Shown: positions 42,587 to 51,482 of the stretch, piece by piece | Numbering within the stretch: position 1 is the stretch's first letter | How the letters are laid out: each line of letters opens with the position of its first letter | NCBI GenBank assembly: GCA_948891265.1 | Contig: CAQUBD010000007.1 | Coordinates: 1 to 64,000 of the forward strand | DNA from: an uncultured Clostridia bacterium | GTDB taxonomy: Bacteria > Bacillota > Clostridia > TANB77 > CAG-508 | Direction of reading: 5' to 3' | Length of the DNA stretch: 64,000 nucleotides | The notes under the pieces: generated by a model | Seen by the model: the letters and a program-made list of their open reading frames with translations, nothing else | Database searches by the model: none | What the model was told of the DNA's origin: nothing | Program-made: the position numbers and the translations under genes

Positions 42587-42711
42587 TTTAATCACCTAAT
42601 TTATTTATATACTTTAATTTATTATATATTATAACTTTTTGGATAAACTGTAATTTCAAAAGAACTAAACTTAAATATAATTTTTTAAGTTTAAATATTT
42701 CCTCTCTGACA

Positions 42712-43386
42712 TTAAATTACATACAATAATACACAGAAAAATTGTAATATACTTCCTAATAAAATAAATAAATGAAATATTGAATGCATGTATTTTTTCT
42801 TTTTTCCAACTCCATATAATATAGCTCCAATAGTATATGCAACTCCACCTGCAACTAATAATATAACTCCTGTCATTCCTAGTAATTTAGGTAATAGACC
42901 AACTGTAAAAATAATGCACCATCCCATTGCTAAATAACATATCATTGAAAATACTTTATATTTTTTTATATCTATAGAATTTAATACTACTCCTAAAACT
43001 GCCATAGCCCATATAGTTCCAAAAATTGTCCATCCTAATACTGAATTGTATTCTCTAAATGTTACTAAACAAAATGGTGTATATGACCCTGCTATTAACA
43101 AAAATATTGAACAGTGATCTAATATTTGAAATACTTTTTTAGCCTTACCTTGTGGTCTTAGTCCATGATATATACTAGACATTGTATACAATAATATCAT
43201 TGATACTCCATATATTATAGAGCCTATTACTGCATACCCATTTTTATGTATTGCTGAAAATACAATACATAATATTAAAACAACTACTCCAAACGCTCCT
43301 CCTACTATATGTGAAACCATATTAAAGATTTCTTCTCCTTTTGTATATATTGGTAATATCCTATCTTTTAATTTTGTTCTTGTCAT
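42712..43386 (-). CDS. trhA: Hemolysin III/TrhA family membrane protein
   Basis: This 224-residue protein has seven hydrophobic helices and the family pattern S-x-x-Y-H near residue 73, D-H-C-S-I-F near 90 and M-H-S-I-F-H-L-F at the end, which place the conserved metal-binding histidines. It belongs to the YqfA/hemolysin III group related to PAQR receptors; TrhA has been linked to membrane-energy homeostasis. AAGGAGG lies before the ATG. It is a single gene. Confidence 0.9.
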   Translation of the reverse strand: MTRTKLKDRILPIYTKGEEIFNMVSHIVGGAFGVVVLILCIVFSAIHKNGYAVIGSIIYGVSMILLYTMSSIYHGLRPQGKAKKVFQILDHCSIFLLIAGSYTPFCLVTFREYNSVLGWTIFGTIWAMAVLGVVLNSIDIKKYKVFSMICYLAMGWCIIFTVGLLPKLLGMTGVILLVAGGVAYTIGAILYGVGKKKKYMHSIFHLFILLGSILQFFCVLLYVI

Positions 43387-43483
43387 TTTTCCTCCTTAAA
43401 ATCCATTTCTACTTATATATTTTTAAATTACTTTTTTATTATACCATAAAAAAACAATTTAAAAACCTTTTTATAGAAATTGC

Positions 43484-43694
43484 TTAAAAATTAGTTTGGT
43501 CATATAGACCATATACTTTTTGATTTTAACTTTAATAAATATAATTAATATACAGCTGACGCTTGATTGGAATGAGATTTAGAATTTGTTTTTGCTATAA
43601 AATGAGGAATGCTCAGGGAAAAAGTTTATTATATTTATTAAATAAGGAATCACTTTAAAACGATTCTGGTCTATATGACCAAATTAATTTTTAA
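43484..43694. repeat. 211-bp inverted-repeat (MITE-like) element with paired palindromes
   Basis: The outer 28 bp (43484-43511 and 43667-43694) are inverted repeats with one mismatch. Each contains a 15-bp palindrome, TGGTC-5 bp-GACCA. Further in, TTTAATAAATATAAT is again mirrored (about 43528-43542 and 43628-43645). About 85 bp in the centre is unpaired. No ORF is present. It could be a MITE, or two operator sites for a GntR-like regulator ahead of the zinc-ribbon gene. Confidence 0.65.
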
Positions 43695-43812
43695 TAATTC
43701 TTCATAAACCTTTTTTACTAATTTTCAAAAACACTTCCTATTTTCTACAAAATGTGATAGAATACATCTAAACAAAAAATAAAATCAAAAGATGAATTAG
43801 GAGGATTTAATT

Positions 43813-44052
43813 ATGGAATTTAACAAATGTAGTAGATGTGGGAACTTTTTTGTATCAAATGATGATGTATGTCCAAAATGCAAAACTAAGGATACTCTAG
43901 AATTTGAAACATTCAAAACATATATAGCAGAAAATGGTATAACTAATAATTTAGATGTTTTATCTAGTGAAACTGGAATAAGTGTAAAAAATATAAATAG
44001 ATTTTTAGATTATACAGGTAATAATTTGAGAGACAAAACTATAAAATTATAG
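43813..44052 (+). CDS. Small zinc-ribbon protein with helical domain
   Basis: This 79-residue protein has two C-x-x-C knuckles (C-S-R-C near residue 6 and C-P-K-C near 24) that form a treble-clef or zinc ribbon. A compact helical part follows that looks like a small helix-turn-helix (L-S-S-E-T-G-I-S-V-K-N-I-N-R-F-L). The layout recalls YvyF-type small regulators, but the similarity is only in outline. AGGAGG precedes the ATG. It is 55 bp upstream of tyrS and may be cotranscribed with it. Confidence 0.65.
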   Translation: MEFNKCSRCGNFFVSNDDVCPKCKTKDTLEFETFKTYIAENGITNNLDVLSSETGISVKNINRFLDYTGNNLRDKTIKL

Positions 44053-44107
44053 CTTCTATATTAATTATTAATTTCAGATATTTATTTTTAGAAAGGATGT
44101 AATATAA

Positions 44108-45322
44108 ATGACAAACGTATTTGATATTTTAGAAGAAAGAGGATATATTGAGCAAATGACTCATCCAAAAGAAATAAAAGAACTTTTTGGAAAGGAATGT
44201 GTTCCTTTTTATATAGGAATAGACCCTACTGCAAACAGTTTGCATGTTGGTCACTTTGTTTCTTTAATGGTTGCAAGTCATATGCAAAAATGTGGTCATA
44301 AACCAATTATCTTAGTTGGTGGAGGTACTGCTATAATTGGAGACCCTTCTGGTAAAACAGATATGAGAAAAATGCTTTCAAGAGAAGAAATTAGCGAAAA
44401 TGTCACATGCATAAAAAAACAGATTGAAAAATTTGTAAGCTTTGAAGGAGAAAATGCTGCTATTATAGTTAATAATGCTGACTGGCTTTCAGATATAAAG
44501 TTTGTTGATTTTATGAGAGAAATAGGTAGCCTTTTCTCTGTTAATAAAATGCTTGCTGCAGAATGCTATAAGCAAAGATTAGAAACTGGTCTAACTTTTT
44601 TTGAAATGAGTTATATGCTTATGCAGTCTTATGACTTTTTACATTTATATGAAACATATGGATGTAAATTAGAAATGGGAGGAAACGACCAATGGTCTAA
44701 TATTATTGGCGGTGTTGATTTAATAAGAAAAATTGGTAAAGATGATTCTTTTGGTTTAACATTTAAACTTCTTACTACTAAAGAAGGTAAAAAAATGGGT
44801 AAAACTGAAAAAGGTGCTTTATGGTTAGATGCTGAAAAAACTTCTCCATATGAATTTTATCAATATTGGAGAAATGTTGAGGATGATAGTGTCGAAAATG
44901 TTTTAAAATTATTAACATTTTTACCTATGGAAAAAATAAAAGAGTTATCTGCTTTAAAAGATGAACGTATAAATGAGGCTAAAAAAATTGCTGCATTTGA
45001 AATTACTAAATTAGTTCATGGTGAAGAAGAAGCAAAAAAAGCTGAGGAAGCTTCTAATGCCCTATTCTCGGGAAAAGGTAATTTAGATAATATACCTACT
45101 GTTGATTTAAATGGAAATAAAAATATTTCTATTGTTGATGCTATTATTTTAACAGGTATCGCTCCTTCTAAAGGACAAGCTAGAACTTTAATTAATCAAG
45201 GTGGTATTTCTCTAAATGATGAAAAAATTAGTGATATTAATTATGTTCTTTCTGATAAAGATTTTACTAATGGCTATGCTATCTTGAAAAAAGGTAAAAA
45301 AATATTTTATAAATTAGTTTAA
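44108..45322 (+). CDS. tyrS: Tyrosyl-tRNA synthetase
   Basis: This 404-residue class I synthetase has H-V-G-H (HIGH motif) near residue 47, G-G-N-D-Q-W near 191 for tyrosine binding, K-M-G-K-T (KMSKS equivalent) near 229, and a C-terminal S4 RNA-binding domain (about 340-404) with A-R-T-L-I-N-Q-G-G-I. It belongs to the TyrRS-Z/TyrS2-like group of this length. No T-box leader fits in the 55 bp before it; any leader would lie upstream of the zinc-ribbon gene. AGAAAGGATG serves as ribosome binding site. Confidence 0.95.
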   Translation: MTNVFDILEERGYIEQMTHPKEIKELFGKECVPFYIGIDPTANSLHVGHFVSLMVASHMQKCGHKPIILVGGGTAIIGDPSGKTDMRKMLSREEISENVTCIKKQIEKFVSFEGENAAIIVNNADWLSDIKFVDFMREIGSLFSVNKMLAAECYKQRLETGLTFFEMSYMLMQSYDFLHLYETYGCKLEMGGNDQWSNIIGGVDLIRKIGKDDSFGLTFKLLTTKEGKKMGKTEKGALWLDAEKTSPYEFYQYWRNVEDDSVENVLKLLTFLPMEKIKELSALKDERINEAKKIAAFEITKLVHGEEEAKKAEEASNALFSGKGNLDNIPTVDLNGNKNISIVDAIILTGIAPSKGQARTLINQGGISLNDEKISDINYVLSDKDFTNGYAILKKGKKIFYKLV

Positions 45323-45330
45323 GAACATTT

Positions 45331-45363
45331 AAGAAGGCTTTGGTTATTCCAAAGCCTTCTTTC
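45331..45363 (+). terminator. Rho-independent terminator of tyrS
   Basis: AAGAAGGCTTTGG (45331-45343) pairs perfectly with CCAAAGCCTTCTT (45349-45361) around a 5-nt loop, followed by T residues. It lies 6 bp before the convergent UPF0182 stop and may serve both. Confidence 0.9.
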
Positions 45364-45369
45364 TTACTT

Positions 45370-48201
45370 CTAATCAGCAATTCTATTTTCATTGTTTATT
45401 TCATTTACAGAATTAGAAATTGTATTATCTATTTCATTTTCTTCTTTTTTTATCTTATCTTCTCTAGCTTTTTCTTCCTCTTTCTTCTTATCTTCTTTTG
45501 TCTTTTCTTGTTCTAAAGAATCTATTAAACTTTGAAGTTTTTTAATATCTGTTCCCATAAGTTCCCAGTCTTTATTTCCTGTTGACTCTGACAAATTCTT
45601 ATTAGCTTTAACTATTGCATCTATTAAACCATCAATATCATCTGTATTTTCTACTTCTATATTTGAAGCATCATTTGATAATAAATTATTTAAAGCTTCT
45701 TCTAAATTGTCACCTATTGCAACTTTATTACCAGAAGCAACTATTATCTTTTTTACCATTGGTATTTTTGATTCATCATTTAGCATAGTTTGATAAATTG
45801 TCTCAACATATAATAAGCTATTATTAATTGGAACTACTACCATATCCTTTGTAACTCTAGTTCCGGTTTTATTTAAACTTTGTATTTCTGTATAAATCTG
45901 TTCGTCTTGTTCTATTTGATTGTCTAATTGCATTGGTCCTAATATATTACTGTCTTGTGAAAATTTATATAGTTTTAATTTATTTGAACTTCCTTGTGTT
46001 GTTCCAACTAAATAAGCTATTAAATTTTGTTTTGAGTCTGGTGTATATATTTGTATTAAACCAATTTCATTTTCTCCGTTTTTATTAATCATTGTATAAT
46101 ATGGTTTCAATATTGTTCCTGTTGATTTTAATATTATTGTATTATTATATTTTGCAATATCCCATAAATCATCTGATCTATATAATACATCTGCTTTCAC
46201 ATTATGGTATACTTTTAAAAGTTGTGCTTGAACATTATATAAATATTGTGGATAAATAAAGTGGTCTGCTATATCTTGTGATATTTCTTCATTTTTAAAT
46301 AATGTTGGATAGCATGCTTTATACGCCATTGCTATTGGGTCTGTTTCATCTGTTATATAAAATTTCATTGTTCCATCATATGCGTCAATTATTACTTTCA
46401 CTGAGTTTCTTATATAATTTATTTTTTCCTTTATGTTATCATGTTCTATCGCTATATATTGTGAATAAGGATATTTATTAGATACTGTATATGCATCTAA
46501 TACCCACATAATTTTTCCATCATCATTTACTACTGTATATGGATTTTCATCATATATTAAATAAGGCATTACTTTTTTTGCTCTTTTTATTATATTTCTG
46601 TTAATTAGAATTTTGCTTTCCTTTGTTATCTCATTTGAAAATGCTAGTTTTAAATCTCCATTTCTTATCCCTAAAACTAATCTATCTATAAATCCTAATT
46701 GTAATCCTGCTTCTCCTGAATATATTGATGTATGGTCAACTCCATATTCATCTGTATAATCATATTCTTTTTTGTTTTTTATATTTGTTGCTATTGTGTC
46801 ATTAGTGTCTAGTCCAAAATATATTTCTTGTTTTGATGTACCTAATTTATCATCTTTTCCTGTTACATCTTTTTGAAAATATGTTAACGCACCTATATCT
46901 GTTACATCTGTTGCAGATACAGCAATCTGTCCCATACCGTGTGTATATTCATATGTTTTATTATTATATGTTCTACCTAAATTTGTCATCTCCCTAGGTG
47001 ATATATATAATAATTTATCTTTTCCAGAAATTCTATATTTTGCAATATTTGCATTTCTATATGAATAATAACCTGTTCCTGTTTGATTATCTTCTAATGT
47101 CTTTAATACAACATCAGCATTTAAAATTTTTATATTATCAATTATGTCAGTATTGTTAAAAACTTCTTGTTCTGTAATTGTTCCTGTACTTTCTATGCTT
47201 TCTTCTTCTATATCTATATTATAAGCATTTTTTGTATACTTTATATTATTAGACAAATATTTCTTTTCTTTATCTAATGTATTTGATTTTACGAATATTA
47301 TATTAAATACAATTAGTAGTACAAACATTACTACTAAATAACCTGGTATTACTGCTACATTTCTAATAACTTTATATGTATTTCCTTTTTTAAATGCACT
47401 TATTGCTCTAATTGCAAAAACTACAATAACTACTGAAAATCCTAAATATAGCCATCTTTGAAACATTAAATCTGTATATCCTGCTCCTATAACTTCAATA
47501 TTTTGAGCCTTGTCTGTTTGATTTTTTATAGTAAGCATTTTACTAAGTGATATATTTGTTATATTTAAAGCTGTAAATAATGCTACTCCTACTATTACTA
47601 ATGTTAGATTTCTTAATAATTTTTTTATAAATAAGCTGTCCTTTAACATTTTCCCATCAACGCCATCAAAATATTTGTTAAATACTATTACATAATAAAT
47701 TGCCATATAAACTGTTAAACCTATTATTATTCCTATAAAGTATAATAATAGAGTCTCTATTAATGGTTTTTGAAAAATGTAAAATGATATATCAAATCCA
47801 AATGCTGGATCTGTAATACCAAATGCTGCATTACTTGAACATAACAATATTCTTTCCATTAAAACGTTAGACATTAAGGAACTTACTATTAGTGATATTA
47901 TAAAAGCTATAGATTTATTTAATAGTTTTGGTATTTCTTTGTTTTCTTTTTTAAAAAAATCTTTTAGTCCTTTCTTTATTCCTCTATTTGTGAAATATAT
48001 TAAAATATATAATACTATAAAATTTATTCCTAAAATTATATACTTGTAGTTCAAATTCGTTAGAAAAACTTGTACATAATTCTCTCCTAATTCTTTATAT
48101 TGTAAATATGTTCCTCTTAAACTAATTACACTTATTATTGAAAATATTACTAGGAATAGTAATACTACTATTATTCTTGTTTTACTTCTTTTCTTTTCCA
48201 T
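45370..48201 (-). CDS. UPF0182 family large membrane protein
   Basis: This protein of about 943 residues has seven hydrophobic helices in the first 310 residues. A long extracellular-looking domain follows, with the UPF0182 signature blocks (Y-T-H-G-M-G near residue 430, P-Y-L-I-Y-D-E-N-P-Y near 550 and P-Q-Y-L-Y-N-V-Q near 650). The tail (about 880-943) is extremely Glu/Lys-rich. Function is unknown across the family. The ATG at 48213 overlaps GGAGGT; the ATG at 48201 is the likely start. Confidence 0.88.
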   Translation of the reverse strand: MEKKRSKTRIIVVLLFLVIFSIISVISLRGTYLQYKELGENYVQVFLTNLNYKYIILGINFIVLYILIYFTNRGIKKGLKDFFKKENKEIPKLLNKSIAFIISLIVSSLMSNVLMERILLCSSNAAFGITDPAFGFDISFYIFQKPLIETLLLYFIGIIIGLTVYMAIYYVIVFNKYFDGVDGKMLKDSLFIKKLLRNLTLVIVGVALFTALNITNISLSKMLTIKNQTDKAQNIEVIGAGYTDLMFQRWLYLGFSVVIVVFAIRAISAFKKGNTYKVIRNVAVIPGYLVVMFVLLIVFNIIFVKSNTLDKEKKYLSNNIKYTKNAYNIDIEEESIESTGTITEQEVFNNTDIIDNIKILNADVVLKTLEDNQTGTGYYSYRNANIAKYRISGKDKLLYISPREMTNLGRTYNNKTYEYTHGMGQIAVSATDVTDIGALTYFQKDVTGKDDKLGTSKQEIYFGLDTNDTIATNIKNKKEYDYTDEYGVDHTSIYSGEAGLQLGFIDRLVLGIRNGDLKLAFSNEITKESKILINRNIIKRAKKVMPYLIYDENPYTVVNDDGKIMWVLDAYTVSNKYPYSQYIAIEHDNIKEKINYIRNSVKVIIDAYDGTMKFYITDETDPIAMAYKACYPTLFKNEEISQDIADHFIYPQYLYNVQAQLLKVYHNVKADVLYRSDDLWDIAKYNNTIILKSTGTILKPYYTMINKNGENEIGLIQIYTPDSKQNLIAYLVGTTQGSSNKLKLYKFSQDSNILGPMQLDNQIEQDEQIYTEIQSLNKTGTRVTKDMVVVPINNSLLYVETIYQTMLNDESKIPMVKKIIVASGNKVAIGDNLEEALNNLLSNDASNIEVENTDDIDGLIDAIVKANKNLSESTGNKDWELMGTDIKKLQSLIDSLEQEKTKEDKKKEEEKAREDKIKKEENEIDNTISNSVNEINNENRIAD

Positions 48202-48215
48202 TTTTACCTCCATGT

Positions 48216-48287
48216 CCTTTCGCTTCGCTCATCATAAAATAAGAAATTTTCAATTTCTTATTTTACAAATTTGGGACACATCTTAAA
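48216..48287 (-). repeat. REP-like repeat, copy F, with TTCGCTTCGCTC piece
   Basis: A perfect hairpin (TAAAATAAGAAATT with its complement, 3-nt loop, about 48235-48265) lies between GCTTCGCTCATC (48219-48231) and GGGACACATCTTAA (48273-48286). The latter is the common REP end, here overlapping the ftsY stop codon. It links the TTCGCTTCG family with the REP family. Confidence 0.7.
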
Positions 48288-49188
48288 TTATTGCTTTTAC
48301 AAAATCTTCTGAATTAAAGATTTCCATGTCATCAATTTGTTCTCCGACTCCTATAAATTTTACAGGAATTTTGTTTTCCTCTACTATCCCTATAACTACT
48401 CCACCTTTTGCTGTTCCGTCCAATTTGGTAAGTACTATTCCTGTAATATCTGCTTCTTGTTTAAATGCTTTTACTTGTTGTATTGCATTTTGTCCTGTTG
48501 TTCCATCTATTACAAGCAATACTTCTTTATCTGAGTCTGGCATTTCTTTATTTATAACTTTTTGGATTTTATTTAACTCGTCCATCAAATATTTCTTATT
48601 ATGTAATCTTCCTGCTGTATCTACTATCAATATATCTGCTCCTAATTCTTTTGTTTTCTTGATTGCATCAAATACAACTGATGCAGGGTCAATACCTTCT
48701 TCTCTTTTTACAATATCTGCTCCTGCCCTTTTTGACCATATTTCTAGTTGTTCTACTGCTGCTGCTCTAAATGTATCTGCTGCTGCAACAACTACTTTTT
48801 TTCCATCTCTTGCTAGTCTACTTGCCATTTTTCCTATAGATGTTGTTTTTCCTACTCCATTTACTCCTATAACTAGTATTACTGATGGCTTTGTATTTAA
48901 TTTTAAGCTTATATCTGTTATGTCTAGTATCTTTTGCATCTCTTCTCTTAAAGCTTTTTTTACATCTTCTTCGTCTTGTATTTTTTCTTTTTTTATTCTT
49001 TCTCTTAAATTTGATATTATTTTTATTGATGTATCCATTCCTATATCTGACATTATTAGTACTTCTTCTAATTCATCTAAAAAGTTTTCATCTACTTTTC
49101 TAAAATTACTAAATACATTATTTATTTTTTCATCAAATGATGTTTTTGTTTTATTTAAACCTGTTTTTAATTTATTAAAAAATCCCAT
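48283..49188 (-). CDS. ftsY: Signal recognition particle receptor FtsY
   Basis: This 301-residue SRP GTPase docks ribosome-nascent chain complexes at the membrane. It has a helical N domain (about 1-90) and the G domain with G-V-N-G-V-G-K-T-T (about 109-117), D-T-A-G-R near 197 and T-K-L-D-G near 255, ending with G-V-G-E-Q-I-D-D-M. It lacks the long acidic A domain of enterobacteria, as is usual in Firmicutes. The stop codon is the first base group of REP copy F. Confidence 0.96.
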   Translation of the reverse strand: MGFFNKLKTGLNKTKTSFDEKINNVFSNFRKVDENFLDELEEVLIMSDIGMDTSIKIISNLRERIKKEKIQDEEDVKKALREEMQKILDITDISLKLNTKPSVILVIGVNGVGKTTSIGKMASRLARDGKKVVVAAADTFRAAAVEQLEIWSKRAGADIVKREEGIDPASVVFDAIKKTKELGADILIVDTAGRLHNKKYLMDELNKIQKVINKEMPDSDKEVLLVIDGTTGQNAIQQVKAFKQEADITGIVLTKLDGTAKGGVVIGIVEENKIPVKFIGVGEQIDDMEIFNSEDFVKAII

Positions 49189-49296
49189 AATCTCTCCTCA
49201 TACATTTTTTGATGTTTTTATATTAACATATTACATATATTTTTTCAAGTTTTATATAATTTTTAAGTTTCGTTTTTTTAAGCTCTAATTTATATA

Positions 49297-49461
49297 AAAA
49301 TTTATAATATATCCTAAAATTCCGTTCTTTGCTGGTCGAACTAATCATATAAAGTTGTTTATTAAACTTTCAAAAAAAGAAAAGTTAATCTAGCTGATCT
49401 GTATAAATATGAATTCTCCCAACTGCGCATCACTGCATTTTAGGATATATTATAAATTTTA
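49297..49461. repeat. 165-bp element with perfect 24-bp terminal inverted repeats
   Basis: The 24 bp at 49297-49320 are exactly complementary to 49438-49461, with 117 bp between them. No ORF is present. The interior contains the repeat shared with 13.99-14.06 kb. A GCGCATCACT motif near the right end (49424-49442) is repeated in inverted orientation at 49543-49561 with one mismatch. Confidence 0.65.
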
Positions 49462-49483
49462 AGTTTGAACATGAATAAAAAAA

Positions 49484-49516
49484 CCGAAACTTAAATTATA
49501 TAATTTAAATTTCGGC
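49484..49516 (-). terminator. Terminator of the AI-2E permease gene
   Basis: CCGAAA..TTAAATTATATAATTTAA..TTTCGG is nearly self-complementary, and on the minus strand it is followed by TTTTTTT. It lies about 46 bp beyond the permease stop. Confidence 0.8.
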
Positions 49517-49561
49517 ATCTTAATACCTGACATTCTTTATAATAAAATGTAGTGATGCGCA

Positions 49562-50659
49562 TTATTTTCTATCAAATAAACTCTTTAGTACTCCCTCATC
49601 TATTAAAGTTGCAAAAACATTTTTTATTATAATCAAAATAATTGGTCCTATTAACATTCCTAGAACTCCAATAAATTTAAATCCTGTATACATAGCAATT
49701 AAAGTAAATATAGGGTGAGTTCCAATATGCTTACTTACAAGTCTTGGTTCTAAAAATTGTCTTATCATTGACATTATTATAAATAATATAATAATAGCAA
49801 TACCCAATTTTAAATCTCCATTTAATGCAGAAATAACTGCCCAAGGTATCATTACTGTTCCAGATCCAAGAATTGGCAAGGCATCTACAAATCCTATAAA
49901 TAATGCCATCAATAATGGAAATTCAATCTTAAATTGTGCAAATTTTAATATATATAAACCAATTAAAGAAATTACAAAAGAAACTAATATTAAAGTAAAC
50001 TCTGCTTTTAAGTACCCTCCTAAAGTTTTTATTAATTCTCTAATATGCGTTCCTAATTTGAATACCCATTTTTTAGGTAAGTGATGTTCTATTTGATCTA
50101 AAATGTATACTTTGTCTACGCATATTAAATATAATGCCATAATAGTTATTACAAAATAGATAGCAATAATCGGAATTGACGTTATCATATTTAGCAAACC
50201 TGTTAAAGCATTTCTTGCCCAATTTGATGCAGTATTTAATAATCCTCCTGTTGAACTTTGGAATATTGTTACTATTTCATTAGGAAAATGAACTTTGTCA
50301 AAATCAAAGTGCTTAGTAATATCTTGGAATAATATGTATGCTTTTTCTACATATCCATTTAAACCTTGTAATAAATTTGATGCCTCAGAAATTAATGATA
50401 CTATACCCCATATAATACTACCAAATATAATAATAGAAACTATTATAAAAATAATAATAGAACTTGCTCTTCTTGTTAGCTTAGTTTTTCTCATAATGAA
50501 TTTTATAGCTGGCTCAATTATTAATGATATTATAAATGCAATTAAAAATGGCATATAAAATACTGCCAGTTTGAATGATAAATATAATCCAATTAAAATT
50601 AAAATTACATATAAAATTTTTCTTAATACTCTTGTCCAATAAGACATATCAATAATCAT
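49562..50659 (-). CDS. AI-2E family (PerM/YdiK-like) transporter
   Basis: This membrane protein of about 365 residues has eight hydrophobic helices and the family's characteristic central amphipathic region and C-terminal G-x-x-D-x-L-P-I-L-G-S-G block. Members have been linked to export of small molecules or ion exchange; the quorum-signal role is not general. The frame is open to 50749, but AGGAGA precedes the ATG at 50659. It is alone, with a terminator on its 3' side. Confidence 0.85.
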   Translation of the reverse strand: MIIDMSYWTRVLRKILYVILILIGLYLSFKLAVFYMPFLIAFIISLIIEPAIKFIMRKTKLTRRASSIIIFIIVSIIIFGSIIWGIVSLISEASNLLQGLNGYVEKAYILFQDITKHFDFDKVHFPNEIVTIFQSSTGGLLNTASNWARNALTGLLNMITSIPIIAIYFVITIMALYLICVDKVYILDQIEHHLPKKWVFKLGTHIRELIKTLGGYLKAEFTLILVSFVISLIGLYILKFAQFKIEFPLLMALFIGFVDALPILGSGTVMIPWAVISALNGDLKLGIAIIILFIIMSMIRQFLEPRLVSKHIGTHPIFTLIAMYTGFKFIGVLGMLIGPIILIIIKNVFATLIDEGVLKSLFDRK

Positions 50660-50770
50660 GCTTAATTCTCCTATAAATATTATATGTTGATTTTGATTTT
50701 GTATTCTGAAAATAAGAACAAAAGGGACATGATTAAAATTTTTTAACATTTTAACTTACTTAGATGCCCC

Positions 50771-50810
50771 GTTTTTGTTCGCACGCGAAAATTGCATTGC
50801 AATTTTCTGT
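50771..50810. repeat. Small intergenic hairpin, repeated loosely at 63.8 kb
   Basis: GAAAATTGCA and TGCAATTTTC form a perfect hairpin (about 50789-50809) preceded by GTTCGCACGC and followed by TGTA. A similar arrangement (GTTCATGTGCGAAATTTTC...GAAAATTTCTGTA) occurs at about 63814-63850. Confidence 0.4.
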
Positions 50811-50832
50811 AGAATACATTTGTGCACCAAAT

Positions 50833-51279
50833 TTATGCATTATTTTTATTAGAATTACAATTACAAATATTTTCTATAGTTGTACAAACTTCTTGTTTTC
50901 CTAATTGAATATCATTTTGAGCTAAATCTCCTAGTGTTAAAATTCCTATTACACAATTGTTTTCATCACATACTGGCAGCCTTCTTATTTGATTATTTGC
51001 CATTTTGTTTTCTGCATTTATCATATCATCATTTTCTTTACACGTGCATACATTTGTTGACATTATTTCATTTGCTGTAGCTGTATTTATATCTTTATTA
51101 CAAGCTACTGTTCTTAATAATATATCTCTATCTGTTAAAATTCCACATATGCAATTATTTTCGTCACATACTGGTATACATCCTATGTGTTTTTCATTCA
51201 TTAATTTTGCTACTTCATATATTTTTGTTTCTGGTTTTACACAACATACATTTTGACACATACAATCTTTAACTTTCAT
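50833..51279 (-). CDS. Cysteine-rich tandem CBS-domain protein
   Basis: This 148-residue protein consists of two CBS motifs (about 7-60 and 70-125), which bind adenine nucleotides in known relatives. It has I-G-C-I-P-V and G-I-L-T-D-R-D in the first and R-R-L-P-V and G-I-L-T-L-G-D in the second. It contains 16 cysteines, including C-M-C, C-C, C-T-C and a terminal C-N-C, far more than typical CBS proteins. This suggests metal or redox sensitivity, which is inference. AAAGGATG serves as ribosome binding site. Confidence 0.85.
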   Translation of the reverse strand: MKVKDCMCQNVCCVKPETKIYEVAKLMNEKHIGCIPVCDENNCICGILTDRDILLRTVACNKDINTATANEIMSTNVCTCKENDDMINAENKMANNQIRRLPVCDENNCVIGILTLGDLAQNDIQLGKQEVCTTIENICNCNSNKNNA

Positions 51280-51370
51280 TTTATCATCCTTTCATTTATA
51301 GTTATCATTACAATTTATTTTAAAATTTATAAATTGCAATTCTTATATCTATTTTTTACAAACAATAAAA

Positions 51371-51398
51371 AAATATGCAAAATTAAATTTGCATATTT
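51371..51398 (-). terminator. Terminator of the coat-like gene
   Basis: AAATATGCAAA (51371-51381) pairs with TTTGCATATTT (51388-51398). On the minus strand a T run follows. It is about 85 bp beyond the stop of the gene ending at 51483. Confidence 0.65.
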
Positions 51399-51482
51399 GG
51401 AAATTTTTTCAATTTTTTTAAATTTTAAATGTGTACTTTACAATGTATAAGATATAAGTACTGATATTAATGTTTACTATTG

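Noticed and set aside
43484..43694. T-box leader for tyrS
   Set aside because: No T-box sequence or specifier loop recognised, and the zinc-ribbon gene lies between it and tyrS.
48326..49288. 320-codon plus-strand ORF
   Set aside because: Antisense shadow of ftsY; hydrophobic, Ser/Phe-rich content typical of reversed AT-rich coding sequence, no ribosome binding site.
49562..50659. Call of a quorum-sensing AI-2 exporter
   Set aside because: The family name is historical; no luxS or signalling genes are present, so only the family is stated.
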